A stretch of DNA of 64,000 bases from Pseudoalteromonas arabiensis (GTDB taxonomy: Bacteria > Pseudomonadota > Gammaproteobacteria > Enterobacterales > Alteromonadaceae). The notes under the pieces are model-generated. The model searched no databases. It had not been told where the DNA came from and saw only the letters and a program-made list of their open reading frames with translations. Of the stretch, positions 53,815 to 62,266 are shown in pieces. Both the position numbers and the translations under genes were made by a program. How positions within the stretch are numbered: the first letter of the stretch is position 1; the number at the start of each line of letters is the position of its first letter. The stretch covers positions 21,762 through 85,761 of the forward strand of contig NZ_LRUF01000004.1 in assembly GCF_001550155.1 (NCBI RefSeq), in the 5' to 3' direction.

Positions 53815-54782
53815 TTAGCTAAAATGTGTTCCATTACCCAGCTTGTATGAAGTGCGGATTCCCCTGTCGATGGGTGTGGCGCCCCTTGGTCAAAAAACCT
53901 CGCTATATTTTCAACATGGAACTGTTGAATATGAACGGGGTTTTCGATGGAAAATTTACACTTACCAGCAAGGTTATTGAGCTCAATTGGTTTTTCATCA
54001 AATACACTAAAGCGTATTTCACCTTTGCTACCATAAATAACCACGTCATCGAAACGCTTAGCAGAGGCAAAATTCCAACTGCCAACACCTGTCACACCAG
54101 AACTGTGCTGCCAATGAGCCGTAACAGCATCAAATGCTGAGTACAACCCCTGTTGATTTGAACTAAAACCATGAACCCGAGTAAACTCGCCCAGTAAGTA
54201 AGCGAATAAGTCTAAGCCATGACTCGCTAAGTCATCAAAGTAGCCACCACGAGCAATACGTTTATCAGTGCGCCAATTATATTCACCAGACAAATCAAGC
54301 TCACTTGGCACTTTACTTAAGTGCCAACTTACATGGCGTACTTGGCCAATTTGGCCATTTTGAATAAGTTCTTTAACCTTATTAAACCGTGGTAAAGAGC
54401 GTCGATAGTAAGCGACAAATAATGGTTGCTTAGCATATTTAAACGCCTCAACAATTGCATAGCTCTCTTCGTAACTAGGAGCGAGTGGCTTTTCTATGCA
54501 GCAAGGTTTGCCTGCTTTGGCAACTTCGAGCGCCAATTCTTTATGACTATCGGGTGGCGTTGCTATATAAACAGCATCAACCATTTCATCGTTTATTAGC
54601 TCGCTGTTAGTTGCGAATACTTTGGGTACAGTATGGCGTGTAGCATAATCATGCGCTTTGTTTAAATCTCTGCGCGTAACGCCAATAAGTTCAATACCCT
54701 TTACTTGCTGATAAGCAGGGCCACTTTTTACCTCAGTTACCGCTCCACAGCCAATAATGGCAAAACGAATAGGCTTATTCAT
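53811..54782 (-). CDS. Gfo/Idh/MocA-family NAD(P)-dependent oxidoreductase
   Basis: 323 residues. A Rossmann N terminus (FAIIGCGAVTEVKSGPAY) is followed by VDAVYIATPPDSHKELAL and CIEKPLAP, where EKP holds the catalytic Lys. The second domain carries GGYFDDLASHGLDLFAYLLG with the His seen in sugar or cyclitol dehydrogenases. Substrate unknown, likely a sugar or inositol derivative. It overlaps the upstream phosphotransferase gene by eight bases. Confidence 0.85.
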   Translation of the reverse strand: MNKPIRFAIIGCGAVTEVKSGPAYQQVKGIELIGVTRRDLNKAHDYATRHTVPKVFATNSELINDEMVDAVYIATPPDSHKELALEVAKAGKPCCIEKPLAPSYEESYAIVEAFKYAKQPLFVAYYRRSLPRFNKVKELIQNGQIGQVRHVSWHLSKVPSELDLSGEYNWRTDKRIARGGYFDDLASHGLDLFAYLLGEFTRVHGFSSNQQGLYSAFDAVTAHWQHSSGVTGVGSWNFASAKRFDDVVIYGSKGEIRFSVFDEKPIELNNLAGKCKFSIENPVHIQQFHVENIARFFDQGAPHPSTGESALHTSWVMEHILAN

Positions 54783-55737
54783 CGTATTCCTTATTTTTGT
54801 TCAGGTATTCATTGAATTGGTTTTGCATATAACCATTTATCTTTACATGCTGAGGGCTCCAACCTGCTAAAAACCGATAAAAATCAGCCCATGCATAACA
54901 CCAAAGACCACGCCAATTACTGATTAAATCGCCTGCGTTTATAGTAGGTTGATACTGTTTAAGTGCTGCATTTAACTCTGCAAAATATCGATTTAGGTAG
55001 GTTTGCGCATTTAACTTTAGTGCGCACTCATTTAAACAACTTCCCAAAAAGTACATTACATCGATAACGCCAACCCCTTTACCAGCATATTGAAAGTCAT
55101 AACCAAGTACATGATTAATCTGTGAGTTGATAGCAAAATTAGCACGCTTTGCATCCCCATGTATTAGTGTTTGATATTTGCATTGATAAAGTGCGCAATC
55201 AATATGTTCAGCTGCGGCTTTAAGAGGTGAGTCGGGCATTCGTGCGTATTCATCAGGACGCGTGGCTAAATGCCAATAACTGCCTCTGGGCCATAACCCC
55301 TCGCCTGGGGTTGATAAATGAAAAGCATGAAAGTGCGCTAACCATTTAAGTATTGCATGAATATGTTGAGTGTGGTCTTGAGCTTGCTGATAGCCAAACG
55401 CTGTAAAATCATCAAAAATTAAAGCAAATTGATTTTGCTTCTGTATCAGATTAAAACAAGGAATGGCAGCAGCTTGGTCTGGTAAAGATGAGCTGTATTG
55501 CTTATACCAATTGTATTCAACTAAATAAGATTGCTGCTTTCTGGCTAGGGCAAATTGACTTTGCTCAATTCGCGAGTGTTCAATGAAATCAGGCATAGAA
55601 ATCAATTTAATGACCCGTGTTTCATCGTCTAATCGACAACGAATAATTTCGCCACAGCCGCTCCATAGAGTGCTAATCACATTAATAACTTCAATATCTT
55701 GATAGTTATTCTTTAATAAAGAATAAAATTCTGACAT
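54775..55737 (-). CDS. APH/ecdysteroid-kinase-like phosphotransferase
   Basis: 320 residues if it starts at ATG 55737 (the ATG at 55743 is two codons earlier). Kinase-like fold with the catalytic loop LIHGDAKRANFAIN (HGD..N) and GYDFQYAGKGVGVIDVMYF, giving the metal-binding Asp. This is the aminoglycoside/choline/ecdysteroid-type kinase family, acting on small molecules. Overlap with the oxidoreductase suggests phosphorylation and oxidation of one metabolite. It is not a resistance gene by context. Confidence 0.8.
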   Translation of the reverse strand: MSEFYSLLKNNYQDIEVINVISTLWSGCGEIIRCRLDDETRVIKLISMPDFIEHSRIEQSQFALARKQQSYLVEYNWYKQYSSSLPDQAAAIPCFNLIQKQNQFALIFDDFTAFGYQQAQDHTQHIHAILKWLAHFHAFHLSTPGEGLWPRGSYWHLATRPDEYARMPDSPLKAAAEHIDCALYQCKYQTLIHGDAKRANFAINSQINHVLGYDFQYAGKGVGVIDVMYFLGSCLNECALKLNAQTYLNRYFAELNAALKQYQPTINAGDLISNWRGLWCYAWADFYRFLAGWSPQHVKINGYMQNQFNEYLNKNKEYDE

Positions 55738-55783
55738 CAACAAACAATATAAAAATACACAGCCAGATTATGTCAGGCAAACC

Positions 55784-55813
55784 AATAAAAAAATAGGCCT
55801 GTTAAGGCCTATT
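55784..55813 (-). terminator. Rho-independent terminator of the siderophore receptor gene
   Basis: AATAGGCCT and AGGCCTATT pair with loop GTTA and, on the minus strand, are followed by seven T. It lies ten bases after the receptor stop. Confidence 0.9.
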
Positions 55814-55822
55814 CATTATGTG

Positions 55823-57907
55823 CTACCACGTGTAGTTTACAGTCAAACTAACGGTACGTGGATCACCCACAAATAACTGCCCGTAACCATAACCACCACT
55901 CCAGTGCTGTTTATCGAGTGCATTATCAACAAGCAATGCAGCACTCCAACTTGGTTTCTTGAAGTATATACCTGCTTGCAACAGTGTATACGATGGCAAA
56001 ACAGCTTCGTCGGTTGTATTGCGCTTATCAACATAGCTTGCCCCCGCCGCTAACTGCCATGTATCGTTTAAGCTATATTTACTCCAGAGTGTGGCTGAAT
56101 TTTTTGGTGCATTTTCTTTTTGTTTACCAATTAAAAGCGTATTCGTGTCTTCAGTTATTTCAGCCCTATTGTAGGCGTAATTAGCAATCACTAACCAATT
56201 ATCAGAGAGCTGCCCATTAATATCGATTTCGAAACCTGTGGCTTGCTCCTCACCCCTTTGACGAAAAACTCGGTAACCTAATTGCTGTGAACGAGCAAAA
56301 TCTTGTACTAACACATTCTGCTTTGTTATTTGATAGATGGACGTTGTTAGCAACACCTTTTCGTCAAATAACTTTGCCTTATAACCAATTTCGTAGAGGT
56401 AACTATCGATTGGTCCAAATGGCCCACCTTGCTCTTTGGTATTTAAAAATGTGGATGGGGGTTCAAAGCCAGTTACCCAACTGGCATAGACACTTGAGTC
56501 TTGAGTAAGATTATAAACAACACCTAAGCGAGGTAAGAAATCACTGTCTGAACTTTCATTGCCATTTAGATCTGTTAACTTATAATCTTCGCGACGTACA
56601 CTGGCTAAAATTGACCAGTCATCGAATTTAATATGATCTTGAATGTAAAGGCCGTTACTTTTTAATCCACCACCAAATTCAAAACGGTCGCCTAAATTGT
56701 AACTTGCTATATCGGGTTGCTCATAGGTTGGATTTAAAATATCAAATGTACCTGCCGAGCGACTCATTCGTTGCGCATTGAGTTTATGGTTATCAATGTA
56801 ATCGCCACCAATGACAATATTGTGCTCAACATCACCGATATAAACTTTGCCTGTTATGTAAGCAGTCACATTATCTGAATCGGCATCAATATCCCGGTCT
56901 GTATACCAAACATTAAATACGGAGTCTGATCCATCAACATATGTCGCTGCACGATGCTCAACCAGCTTTTGCTCACTATCTAAATGCATGTATTTAAAAC
57001 CCAATGACCAGTAATCATTAAAATGATGGTCTAAAGTCACACTTGATGATAACGAGGTTGTATCTAGCTTATCCCCTGGCTGATTTGACGATAAAGATAT
57101 AGACACCTGAGATAAATCGGTCGCGTTACGTAAATTGGGTTGACCGCGGTCGAGTAACCCCTTGCTGTCAGAGTAAACCACCTCAACATTAATTTTAGTA
57201 TCGTCGCTTAGTAAATATGTAAAACTGGGTGAGAGTAATAAACTCTCATTAAAAATATTATCTCTGAACGTTTCTGAATCTTCGTAGCCAGCATTAAATC
57301 GATAAAGCCAACGATCATTGCTAGCTACCTTGCCTGTTGTGTCTAATGCGACATATTTATCAGAATAACTACCAAAGCGAGCACTAATGTTATGGCGGCT
57401 TTCACCAAGCGGTTTTTTAGTTACTGTATTAACCGTGCCACCAGGGCTTGCATCACCAAATACAGCAGAAGCAGGCCCTTTAATTACTTCGACACGTTCA
57501 ACATGAGCAATTAAGGTTTGATTCCAAAAGTTATTATGAGTACGCATACCATTGACGCGGCGATCGTCTTGGCTGCGAAACCCCCGAATTGTAATGTCAT
57601 CATACACAGAGTATTCATTCGCGCCGCTAATAAAAGATGTAACATCGTTTAAGCGCATCATTGCTTGATCTTGTATCACCTCCTTGGTTACTGCGCTTAC
57701 TGATTGTGGGATCTCAAGAATATCAGCAGCAGTGCGGGTAACTGAATAACTGTAATCAGAGAATGTTGTTTGCGCGCTTCGCCCTAAAACCTCTATCACT
57801 TCAATATCAGAAAGTGCTTTTTTGCTTGGCTGCTTTTGAGTTTGCGACACGGCTTGTGTGGTAACAAATGCAGCTGATATTAGTAAAACCAATTTTTTAA
57901 TTTTCAT
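55823..57907 (-). CDS. TonB-dependent siderophore receptor
   Basis: 694 residues. The signal peptide (1-21, AVS) is followed by a TonB-box-like segment DIEVIEVLG, a plug domain (about 60-180, with RGFRSQDDRRVNG and VFGDASPGGTVNTVTKKP) and a 22-strand barrel ending in VSLTVNYTW. The plug style (PQSVSAVTKEVI, RVEVIKGPASAVFGDA) is that of ferric-hydroxamate/catecholate siderophore receptors. A Fur-box candidate lies 36 bases before its start. Single gene with a terminator. Confidence 0.92.
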   Translation of the reverse strand: MKIKKLVLLISAAFVTTQAVSQTQKQPSKKALSDIEVIEVLGRSAQTTFSDYSYSVTRTAADILEIPQSVSAVTKEVIQDQAMMRLNDVTSFISGANEYSVYDDITIRGFRSQDDRRVNGMRTHNNFWNQTLIAHVERVEVIKGPASAVFGDASPGGTVNTVTKKPLGESRHNISARFGSYSDKYVALDTTGKVASNDRWLYRFNAGYEDSETFRDNIFNESLLLSPSFTYLLSDDTKINVEVVYSDSKGLLDRGQPNLRNATDLSQVSISLSSNQPGDKLDTTSLSSSVTLDHHFNDYWSLGFKYMHLDSEQKLVEHRAATYVDGSDSVFNVWYTDRDIDADSDNVTAYITGKVYIGDVEHNIVIGGDYIDNHKLNAQRMSRSAGTFDILNPTYEQPDIASYNLGDRFEFGGGLKSNGLYIQDHIKFDDWSILASVRREDYKLTDLNGNESSDSDFLPRLGVVYNLTQDSSVYASWVTGFEPPSTFLNTKEQGGPFGPIDSYLYEIGYKAKLFDEKVLLTTSIYQITKQNVLVQDFARSQQLGYRVFRQRGEEQATGFEIDINGQLSDNWLVIANYAYNRAEITEDTNTLLIGKQKENAPKNSATLWSKYSLNDTWQLAAGASYVDKRNTTDEAVLPSYTLLQAGIYFKKPSWSAALLVDNALDKQHWSGGYGYGQLFVGDPRTVSLTVNYTW

Positions 57908-57942
57908 TTTCCTTCCTTGTACCTATAAAAGAGCAAGAGATT

Positions 57943-57963
57943 AATTAAAAATAATTATCATTT
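57943..57963 (-). promoter_or_regulatory. Fur-box candidate before the siderophore receptor
   Basis: On the minus strand AAATGATAATTATTTTTAATT resembles the Fur consensus: one arm TGATAAT matches perfectly, the other is weaker. Position and receptor type fit iron control. Confidence 0.6.
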
Positions 57964-58079
57964 CAATTGTATTTTAGGTGTGTGAGAAAAAATGAAATTA
58001 AAAAATGTTCAGCTTCCTTCAGTACTATTAGCTTGTAATAGCAGAAAATTATCCTACTATTTTACACAACCCAATACGT

Positions 58080-58109
58080 ATAATTTCACAATATATTCTG
58101 TGAAATTAT
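58080..58109. repeat. Perfect 11-bp inverted repeat
   Basis: ATAATTTCACA (58080-58090) and TGTGAAATTAT (58099-58109) are exact complements around eight bases. It lies between the siderophore receptor and the small secreted-protein gene and could be an operator or transcript hairpin. No T tract follows. Confidence 0.6.
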
Positions 58110-58236
58110 GATTGACTAATATTCTGAATCTTTATAGGGTACTCACTAATTATTGGTAAGACATTCACTTTAGGTTAATTTGGGCGTCCAACCTAGCATT
58201 AATACACTGTTATTATTTATTTTAAAGGAGTTTTGT

Positions 58237-58587
58237 ATGAAAAGGTTTCTTTTTATAGTATTTTTTATTTTATTTTCACATAATGCAAAAGCAGTGTGGA
58301 TTAGTGCAACTGGGAAGGTGGAGAACATGTCAATATATAGTAGCACTAGAATTTTAGTTAAACTAGAAAACCAAAATGGCGCTCCTGTCCAAGCATGTTC
58401 TAATAATGAATTTTTTATTATTCCCGCCGGTTATTCTGAGGATAGCAGGGATAGAATGTATAGTACTTTACTAGCAGCAAAGATGGCTGGTGCAACTGTA
58501 AGTATTTCATATGAAGATGTTGGCAATTGCGAACCTTGGGGTGTCACTCCAAATGTTTATAGAAGAATAGTACGCCTCACAATATAA
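58237..58587 (+). CDS. Small secreted protein of unknown function
   Basis: 116 residues from ATG 58237, with AAAGGAG seven bases upstream; the frame to 58180 is spurious. A signal peptide (MKRFLFIVFFILFSHNAKA) leads to a mature domain of about 97 residues with VWISATGKVENMSIYSSTRI and two Cys (VQACSNNEF, DVGNCEPWG), suggesting one disulphide. I do not recognise a family. It is followed by a clear terminator. Confidence 0.65.
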   Translation: MKRFLFIVFFILFSHNAKAVWISATGKVENMSIYSSTRILVKLENQNGAPVQACSNNEFFIIPAGYSEDSRDRMYSTLLAAKMAGATVSISYEDVGNCEPWGVTPNVYRRIVRLTI

Positions 58588-58626
58588 GTGTACTCTGATG
58601 AGCGGCGAATCTATTCACGCCACTAG

Positions 58627-58666
58627 AAAGCCCTTAAATTAGCTTTACTATTATGAAGGGCTTTTT
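58627..58666 (+). terminator. Rho-independent terminator of the small secreted-protein gene
   Basis: AAAGCCCTT and AAGGGCTTT pair across 20 bases and T residues follow. Confidence 0.75.
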
Positions 58667-58710
58667 GCAAATGTTTTGACTTTTTTAAAAGCTCATTAGT
58701 AATTTTTAGA

Positions 58711-59016
58711 TTAACAGCTTATGCCAAGAACTTTATTAAGTAGTACTAACCTATTAACGCTTTGCATTTTGAGCACACAAATATCAAGCTCATTTGCAAT
58801 TTGCTCCTTGGTAATTTCTGTGTCTTCTAGGCTGTCATGAAGAGCAGCGGCGCACAACTCATTTTCATCTTGAAAATGAGCGATATTAAAAAGCATATCG
58901 ACAACTTCGATTAAATGATTAATGTAGGGTGAGCCATCTGATTTACGCTGTTGTTGAGCGTGGTATTGGGCAGCCAACCGAAGTGATTTAGCCAAAAGCG
59001 CAAAATGATTCATCAT
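58711..59016 (-). pseudogene. Truncated, frameshifted copy of the HD-domain gene
   Basis: 101 residues. The first 75 or so match the intact gene at 60931-61449 nearly identically (same MMNHFALLAKSLRLAAQY start and AALHDSLEDTEIT). After LKMQ the frame differs because of a net two-base loss near 58751-58790, and a short unrelated tail ends the reading frame. The HD pair (His in INHLIEV, HD in LHDSLED) is still present in the fragment. The downstream half of the domain is missing, so it is most likely non-functional. Confidence 0.8.
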
Positions 59017-59084
59017 AGCAACCTCAACGTTTTAGAACAAAATTAAGCGTAGACCGTGTTGATGTATTTTGTCACGTTAAAAAG
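58751..59084. repeat. Direct repeat, copy 1 (HD-gene region)
   Basis: Nearly identical to 61182-61514, covering the 5' half of the HD gene and about 65 bases upstream of its start. Spacing of the two copies is 2,433 bp. The homology ends at CACGTTAAA on the upstream side. Confidence 0.85.
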
Positions 59085-59229
59085 TGACTTGACAGGCCGT
59101 TACATAACTAAAAAACACTGATATCAAACTAACTCCATTGCAAAAATGATAAAGCCTACTCTTGTGGACTTTATCATTCAGATAAGTCATTTTAGCTAAC
59201 AACTATAAGTAAAAGACAGTACACACCAA

Positions 59230-59412
59230 TTACTTCCAAAGACCTATTTCTTCTAATATTGGTTTAATCGCCTCTTTCGTTAATTCAACCTCTGTAAGAA
59301 TGGTCCTGATTTTTTCAATATCGTTGTTTTCAACAGCCTCATCAAAATCATCTATTAAACCGCTAACATAAAGGCGTTCGTTTACTGTCATTCCAGCATA
59401 TTTATTATCCAT
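59230..59412 (-). CDS. Small acidic protein, candidate immunity protein of the displaced toxin tip
   Basis: 60 residues, helical and acidic (YAGMTVNERLYVSGLIDDFD, AVENNDIEKIRTILTEVEL). I have seen similar small proteins beside polymorphic toxins but cannot name a family. It lies 40 bases after the toxin-tip fragment in the same direction, which is the usual toxin-immunity order. The role is inference. Confidence 0.55.
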   Translation of the reverse strand: MDNKYAGMTVNERLYVSGLIDDFDEAVENNDIEKIRTILTEVELTKEAIKPILEEIGLWK

Positions 59413-59452
59413 AGCTTATAGCCTACTATTTAAGTATCGAAAAATCAGTAAG

Positions 59453-59674
59453 TTAAACGTTTTTAGGTTCTATTATAAACTCTTCTAACCCACCTTTATT
59501 ACCATCTAAAGGTAAGGCTGACCTTGATTTTATAATATCAGAATGGCTCACACGTCCCCTAATCAGGAATGATGCTGAGTTCATTGCCCCACTAGCACCT
59601 CCAGATGGTAATCCTGCTGCATCTCTAAAGTTTTCTACATCTCTAGGGTCTATAGGTGTGGACTTCCCAGCTTT
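59453..59674 (-). pseudogene. Displaced Rhs-type toxin C-terminal tip, cut by the IS
   Basis: About 70 residues, DPRDVENFRDAAGLPSGG and then RGRVSHSDIIKSRSALPLDG to GGLEEFIIEPKNV. The KxRxALPLDGNxGG-like C-terminus and the following small gene look like the C-terminal part of a polymorphic toxin without its Rhs core. Its first residues (MKAGKS) come from the end of the IS, so the true upstream sequence has been lost. Confidence 0.6.
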
Positions 59675-59683
59675 CACTAGACA
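59659..59683. repeat. Terminal inverted repeat of the IS, orfB end
   Basis: TGGACTTCCCA then seven bases and CTAGACA. It matches the other end (60844-60868) in 18 of about 25 bases. Confidence 0.85.
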
Positions 59684-60564
59684 GTTTTTAACTCAGAATA
59701 ATATGCTTCTTCAAACTTAGCAGGTGAAACACCGCCTGTATGTGAGTGGCGCTTTTTTGGATTGTAAAACATTTCTATAAAATTGAATATCTCAGCTTTC
59801 GCATCTTCGCGTGTCGAGTATATCTTACGCTTAATTATTCGCTTTTTAATTGTCGCAAAAAAGCTTTCAGCAACCGCATTATCATGACAGTTCCCAGCGC
59901 GGCTCATTGAAGGCACAAGATTATGTTCTTTCATAAATGCGAGATAATCAGCGCTACCGTATTGACTACCTTGATCACTATGAACCATTACCTCAGTCTT
60001 CGGTTGACGTTGGTATACAGCCATCAATAGTGCGTTTATAACAAGATTTTTATCCATCGACCAACCCACAATACGCCGAGAGAATAAATCCATTACTGTT
60101 GCCACATATAAAAAACCTTCATAAGTTCTTATGTAAGTTATGTCGCTCACCCATGATTGATTCGGCGCAGGTGGGTTAAATTGACGCGCTAATAAGTTAT
60201 CTGCAATCCGCGATGTCTTACCGCCTTTAATATGGCGGCGCTTATACCCAATTTGCGCTTTAAGCTTATGTTGTCGCATGATCTTAGCCACACACGATTT
60301 AAGCTGCATTTCACGTAAGTCAGCATGTATCCAAGGGCTACCATACGTGCCGCCGCTGGCTACGTAGAATTCTTTGATGAGTTTCAACAAGCGATTATCT
60401 TCAAGTGCTCTATCGCTTAAAGGCTTTTTTAACCATGCATAAAAACCACTACGATGCAGCTTAAAAAGGCGGCACATCGTAGTGATGGAAAACTCATTTT
60501 GGTGTTCTCGAATGAAGCCGTTCTTTACTCGGGGTTGCTGGCAAAGTACCTTGCGGCCTTTTTT
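59677..60564 (-). CDS. IS3-family transposase OrfB (DDE)
   Basis: The stand-alone frame is 266 residues from ATG 60477; the true product is probably OrfAB by -1 frameshifting at A6G (minus strand of 60558-60564). The rve integrase core is intact: DDE Asp in SWVSDITYIRTYEG, second Asp in VMVHSDQGSQYGS, and Glu in DNAVAESFFATIKKR. The upstream HTH_21 part includes LFKLHRSGFYAWLKKP. It belongs to the IS3 family. Confidence 0.92.
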   Translation of the reverse strand, partial: KKGRKVLCQQPRVKNGFIREHQNEFSITTMCRLFKLHRSGFYAWLKKPLSDRALEDNRLLKLIKEFYVASGGTYGSPWIHADLREMQLKSCVAKIMRQHKLKAQIGYKRRHIKGGKTSRIADNLLARQFNPPAPNQSWVSDITYIRTYEGFLYVATVMDLFSRRIVGWSMDKNLVINALLMAVYQRQPKTEVMVHSDQGSQYGSADYLAFMKEHNLVPSMSRAGNCHDNAVAESFFATIKKRIIKRKIYSTREDAKAEIFNFIEMFYNPKKRHSHTGGVSPAKFEEAYYSELKTV

Positions 60565-60803
60565 AAAATGTCCCGTTCCTCCGTGACTCGTTTCAATTGT
60601 GCCTCTAATTTAGCGATCCTAAGTTGTTCTTCTGATGACTTAACCGATTTAGGTTTATCTGATAGCTGGCTGCGCCAGTGATATAAGGTTTTAGTACAAA
60701 TACCTAATCGTTCTGATACTTCAGCAACTGAATAACCACGTTCAGTAATTTGTTTAACAGCTTCTATTTTAAATTCTTGGGTATACCGTTTGCCTTTGCT
60801 CAT
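60525..60803 (-). CDS. IS3-family transposase OrfA
   Basis: 92 residues, with helix-turn-helix SVAEVSERLGICTKTLYHW and a leucine-zipper-like coiled coil (QLRIAKLEAQLKRVTEERDIL). The A6 run before EILKKAARY is the probable frameshift site for OrfAB. The frame ends 50 bases after OrfB's frame begins, and -1 slipping joins them. Confidence 0.92.
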   Translation of the reverse strand: MSKGKRYTQEFKIEAVKQITERGYSVAEVSERLGICTKTLYHWRSQLSDKPKSVKSSEEQLRIAKLEAQLKRVTEERDILKKAARYFASNPE

Positions 60804-60843
60804 AAAACACCTCTAATTAGAAGTTACAATGTAACTCATTAGG

Positions 60844-60868
60844 TGTCTAGCAAACTATGGGAAGTCCA
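60844..60868. repeat. Terminal inverted repeat of the IS, orfA end
   Basis: Ends in TATGGGAAGTCCA; complement of the other end apart from a seven-base interior difference. Confidence 0.85.
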
Positions 60869-60930
60869 GCATACGTTTTGGATTGGTTTTAGAATCAAGT
60901 AGGTTGGAATATTAAGCGAAAGTAAGCGTG

Positions 60931-61449
60931 TTACTTGATGGTGATAGCTCTTCTTTTTAGGTATTCATCATACAAAGAGGGGCTTGCGTTTTTGCAAAGT
61001 TCAGCAACTTGATCAAGCCAAACAAAGTACTCAGTTAGTCGCTCATTTGACCAACCACAAGGAATGGCTGTAGCGTTTGAGCAAATATCAGCAAGCTTAA
61101 TACGCTGGATTGAGGTCGCTTTAGTGGGCAGCTGTTCGAGTATGCTAGCCCTACGTGCTTTTAATGATAGTGTTTTATCGTCTGTTAGCGCTTGCACCAT
61201 TTCAAGCACAAAAATACCAAATTCATTCGCAATTTGTTCCTTGGTAATTTCTGTGTCTTCTAGGCTGTCATGAAGAGCGGCAGCGCACAACTCATTTTCA
61301 TCTTGAACATGAGCGATATTAACAAGCATATCGACAACTTCGATTAAATGGTTAATGTAGGGTGAGCCATCTGATTTACGCTGTTGTTGAGCGTAGTATT
61401 GGGCAGCCAACCGAAGTGATTTAGCCAAAAGCGCAAAATGATTCATCAT
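60931..61449 (-). CDS. HD-domain protein, small alarmone-hydrolase-like
   Basis: 172 residues. The HD signature is complete: His in SPYINHLIEVVDML, His-Asp in ALHDSLEDTEIT, and the later Asp in KLADICSN. This is the layout of the hydrolase domain of SpoT and of small (p)ppGpp hydrolases such as MESH1. The protein is shorter than full SpoT and lacks synthetase and ACT domains. In an Rhs-immunity-HD block it may be a third, nucleotide-degrading partner. Duplicate copy with a frameshift lies at 58711-59016. Confidence 0.8.
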   Translation of the reverse strand: MMNHFALLAKSLRLAAQYYAQQQRKSDGSPYINHLIEVVDMLVNIAHVQDENELCAAALHDSLEDTEITKEQIANEFGIFVLEMVQALTDDKTLSLKARRASILEQLPTKATSIQRIKLADICSNATAIPCGWSNERLTEYFVWLDQVAELCKNASPSLYDEYLKRRAITIK

Positions 61450-61514
61450 GGCAACCTCAAAGTTTTAGAGCAAAATTAAGCGTAGACCGTGTTGATGTAT
61501 TATATCACGTTAAA
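61182..61514. repeat. Direct repeat, copy 2 (HD-gene region)
   Basis: Partner of 58751-59084. It covers the 5' half of the intact HD gene and some upstream sequence. Confidence 0.85.
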
Positions 61515-61775
61515 GTGCTGCTATGGTAAATCACATGCAAGCATCAAGCTATTTGAGCCAGCGCCACTAGGAAGTGGCACTAACACATTTAGCACAGTGC
61601 TCGCTGCAAATGAGCTGATTTACAGTACGCTCTTGATAGCTTTTTGCTCGGCAATAAAACAGGTAGAAGGAAACGCCCCATTATGCACAACTCAAATATT
61701 TACTTCTTTAAAGTTCAATATCCGTTTTTGAGGTTAAAAAGAATAATTGAATTAGTTATATACTAAACATTATAG
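61450..61775. other. Intergenic region of 326 bp between the HD gene and the immunity-like gene
   Basis: It holds the last part of the direct repeat (to 61514) and then unique sequence with a small hairpin (AGCGCCACT / AGTGGCACT near 61560-61580). I see no gene; an 80-codon frame on the plus strand (61489-61731) has no ribosome binding site or recognisable product. Confidence 0.5.
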
Positions 61776-62249
61776 TTAAGATTTATACCAAGCTATAAAC
61801 CCCTCAGGCTCGTTATTCCAATTAAGAACAGTATTGACCTTATCTAATAGCATTGAACTGTTCATCTTATAGACATTATCAATTTGATCACAGTTTAGCT
61901 CAAAAATGACAACCCATTCATTTAATAAAGGTAGTAACTCATTAAGCATTTGTTTTAAAGGTAGTTGTGACTCTTCCGGTGTTTGCTTATTAATGCTTTT
62001 TTCCCAAGATTCGAGCTCATTACCTTCTAATGATAGATAGTTCCACTCCGTAACATTTATCTCAGACGGTATATAAGTCAAAATATGGTCAGGTATAACT
62101 TGACATTTAAACTTTACTTCCTCTTTCCACATGTACCTTGGGGGATCTTGCTTATAGCTTTCCCCCCCAAAAGAGGAAAGCTCTTCCTGCAAAGGAAAAG
62201 AATCTCCAAAGCATGCCTTAGGTATCATTAAATCAAAACACACCTGCAT
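61776..62249 (-). CDS. Putative immunity protein of the Rhs toxin
   Basis: 157 residues, acidic and hydrophilic, no signal peptide, unrecognised family. It lies 17 bases after the Rhs gene stop and in the same direction, the usual position for the cognate immunity protein. The middle has DHILTYIPSEINVTEWNYLS and the C-terminal helix EPEGFIAWYK. Base composition is AT-rich like the neighbouring toxin tip. Confidence 0.65.
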   Translation of the reverse strand: MQVCFDLMIPKACFGDSFPLQEELSSFGGESYKQDPPRYMWKEEVKFKCQVIPDHILTYIPSEINVTEWNYLSLEGNELESWEKSINKQTPEESQLPLKQMLNELLPLLNEWVVIFELNCDQIDNVYKMNSSMLLDKVNTVLNWNNEPEGFIAWYKS

Positions 62250-62266
62250 CTCAAACTTTCCTCTTG

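Larger units (their letters stand above)
57908..58236. other. Intergenic region of 329 bp between the siderophore receptor and a small secreted-protein gene
   Basis: Very AT-rich. It holds the Fur-box candidate near 57950, a perfect 11-bp inverted repeat (58080-58109) and the ribosome binding site of the following gene (AAAGGAG at 58224). No gene is seen. Confidence 0.5.
59659..60868 (-). mobile_element. IS3-family insertion sequence, 1,210 bp
   Basis: The ends are imperfect inverted repeats: TGGACTTCCCAGCTTTC inward from 59659 and the complement of TATGGGAAGTCCA outward to 60868. They share TGGACTTCCCA and CTAGACA. It contains orfA and orfB in IS3 order with a -1 frameshift between them. 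No direct target-site duplication is visible: GTG precedes the left end and GCA follows the right one. This suggests that one flank changed after insertion. Confidence 0.9.

Noticed and set aside
54775..55737. Antibiotic-resistance aminoglycoside phosphotransferase
   Set aside because: Only the general kinase fold is shared; the gene overlaps an oxidoreductase gene and no mobile context is present.
58080..58109. CRP-type binding site
   Set aside because: The arms are TCACA...TGTGA, inverted relative to the TGTGA-N6-TCACA consensus.
61489..61731. 80-codon plus-strand frame between the HD and immunity-like genes
   Set aside because: It overlaps the direct repeat, has no ribosome binding site and no recognisable protein character.
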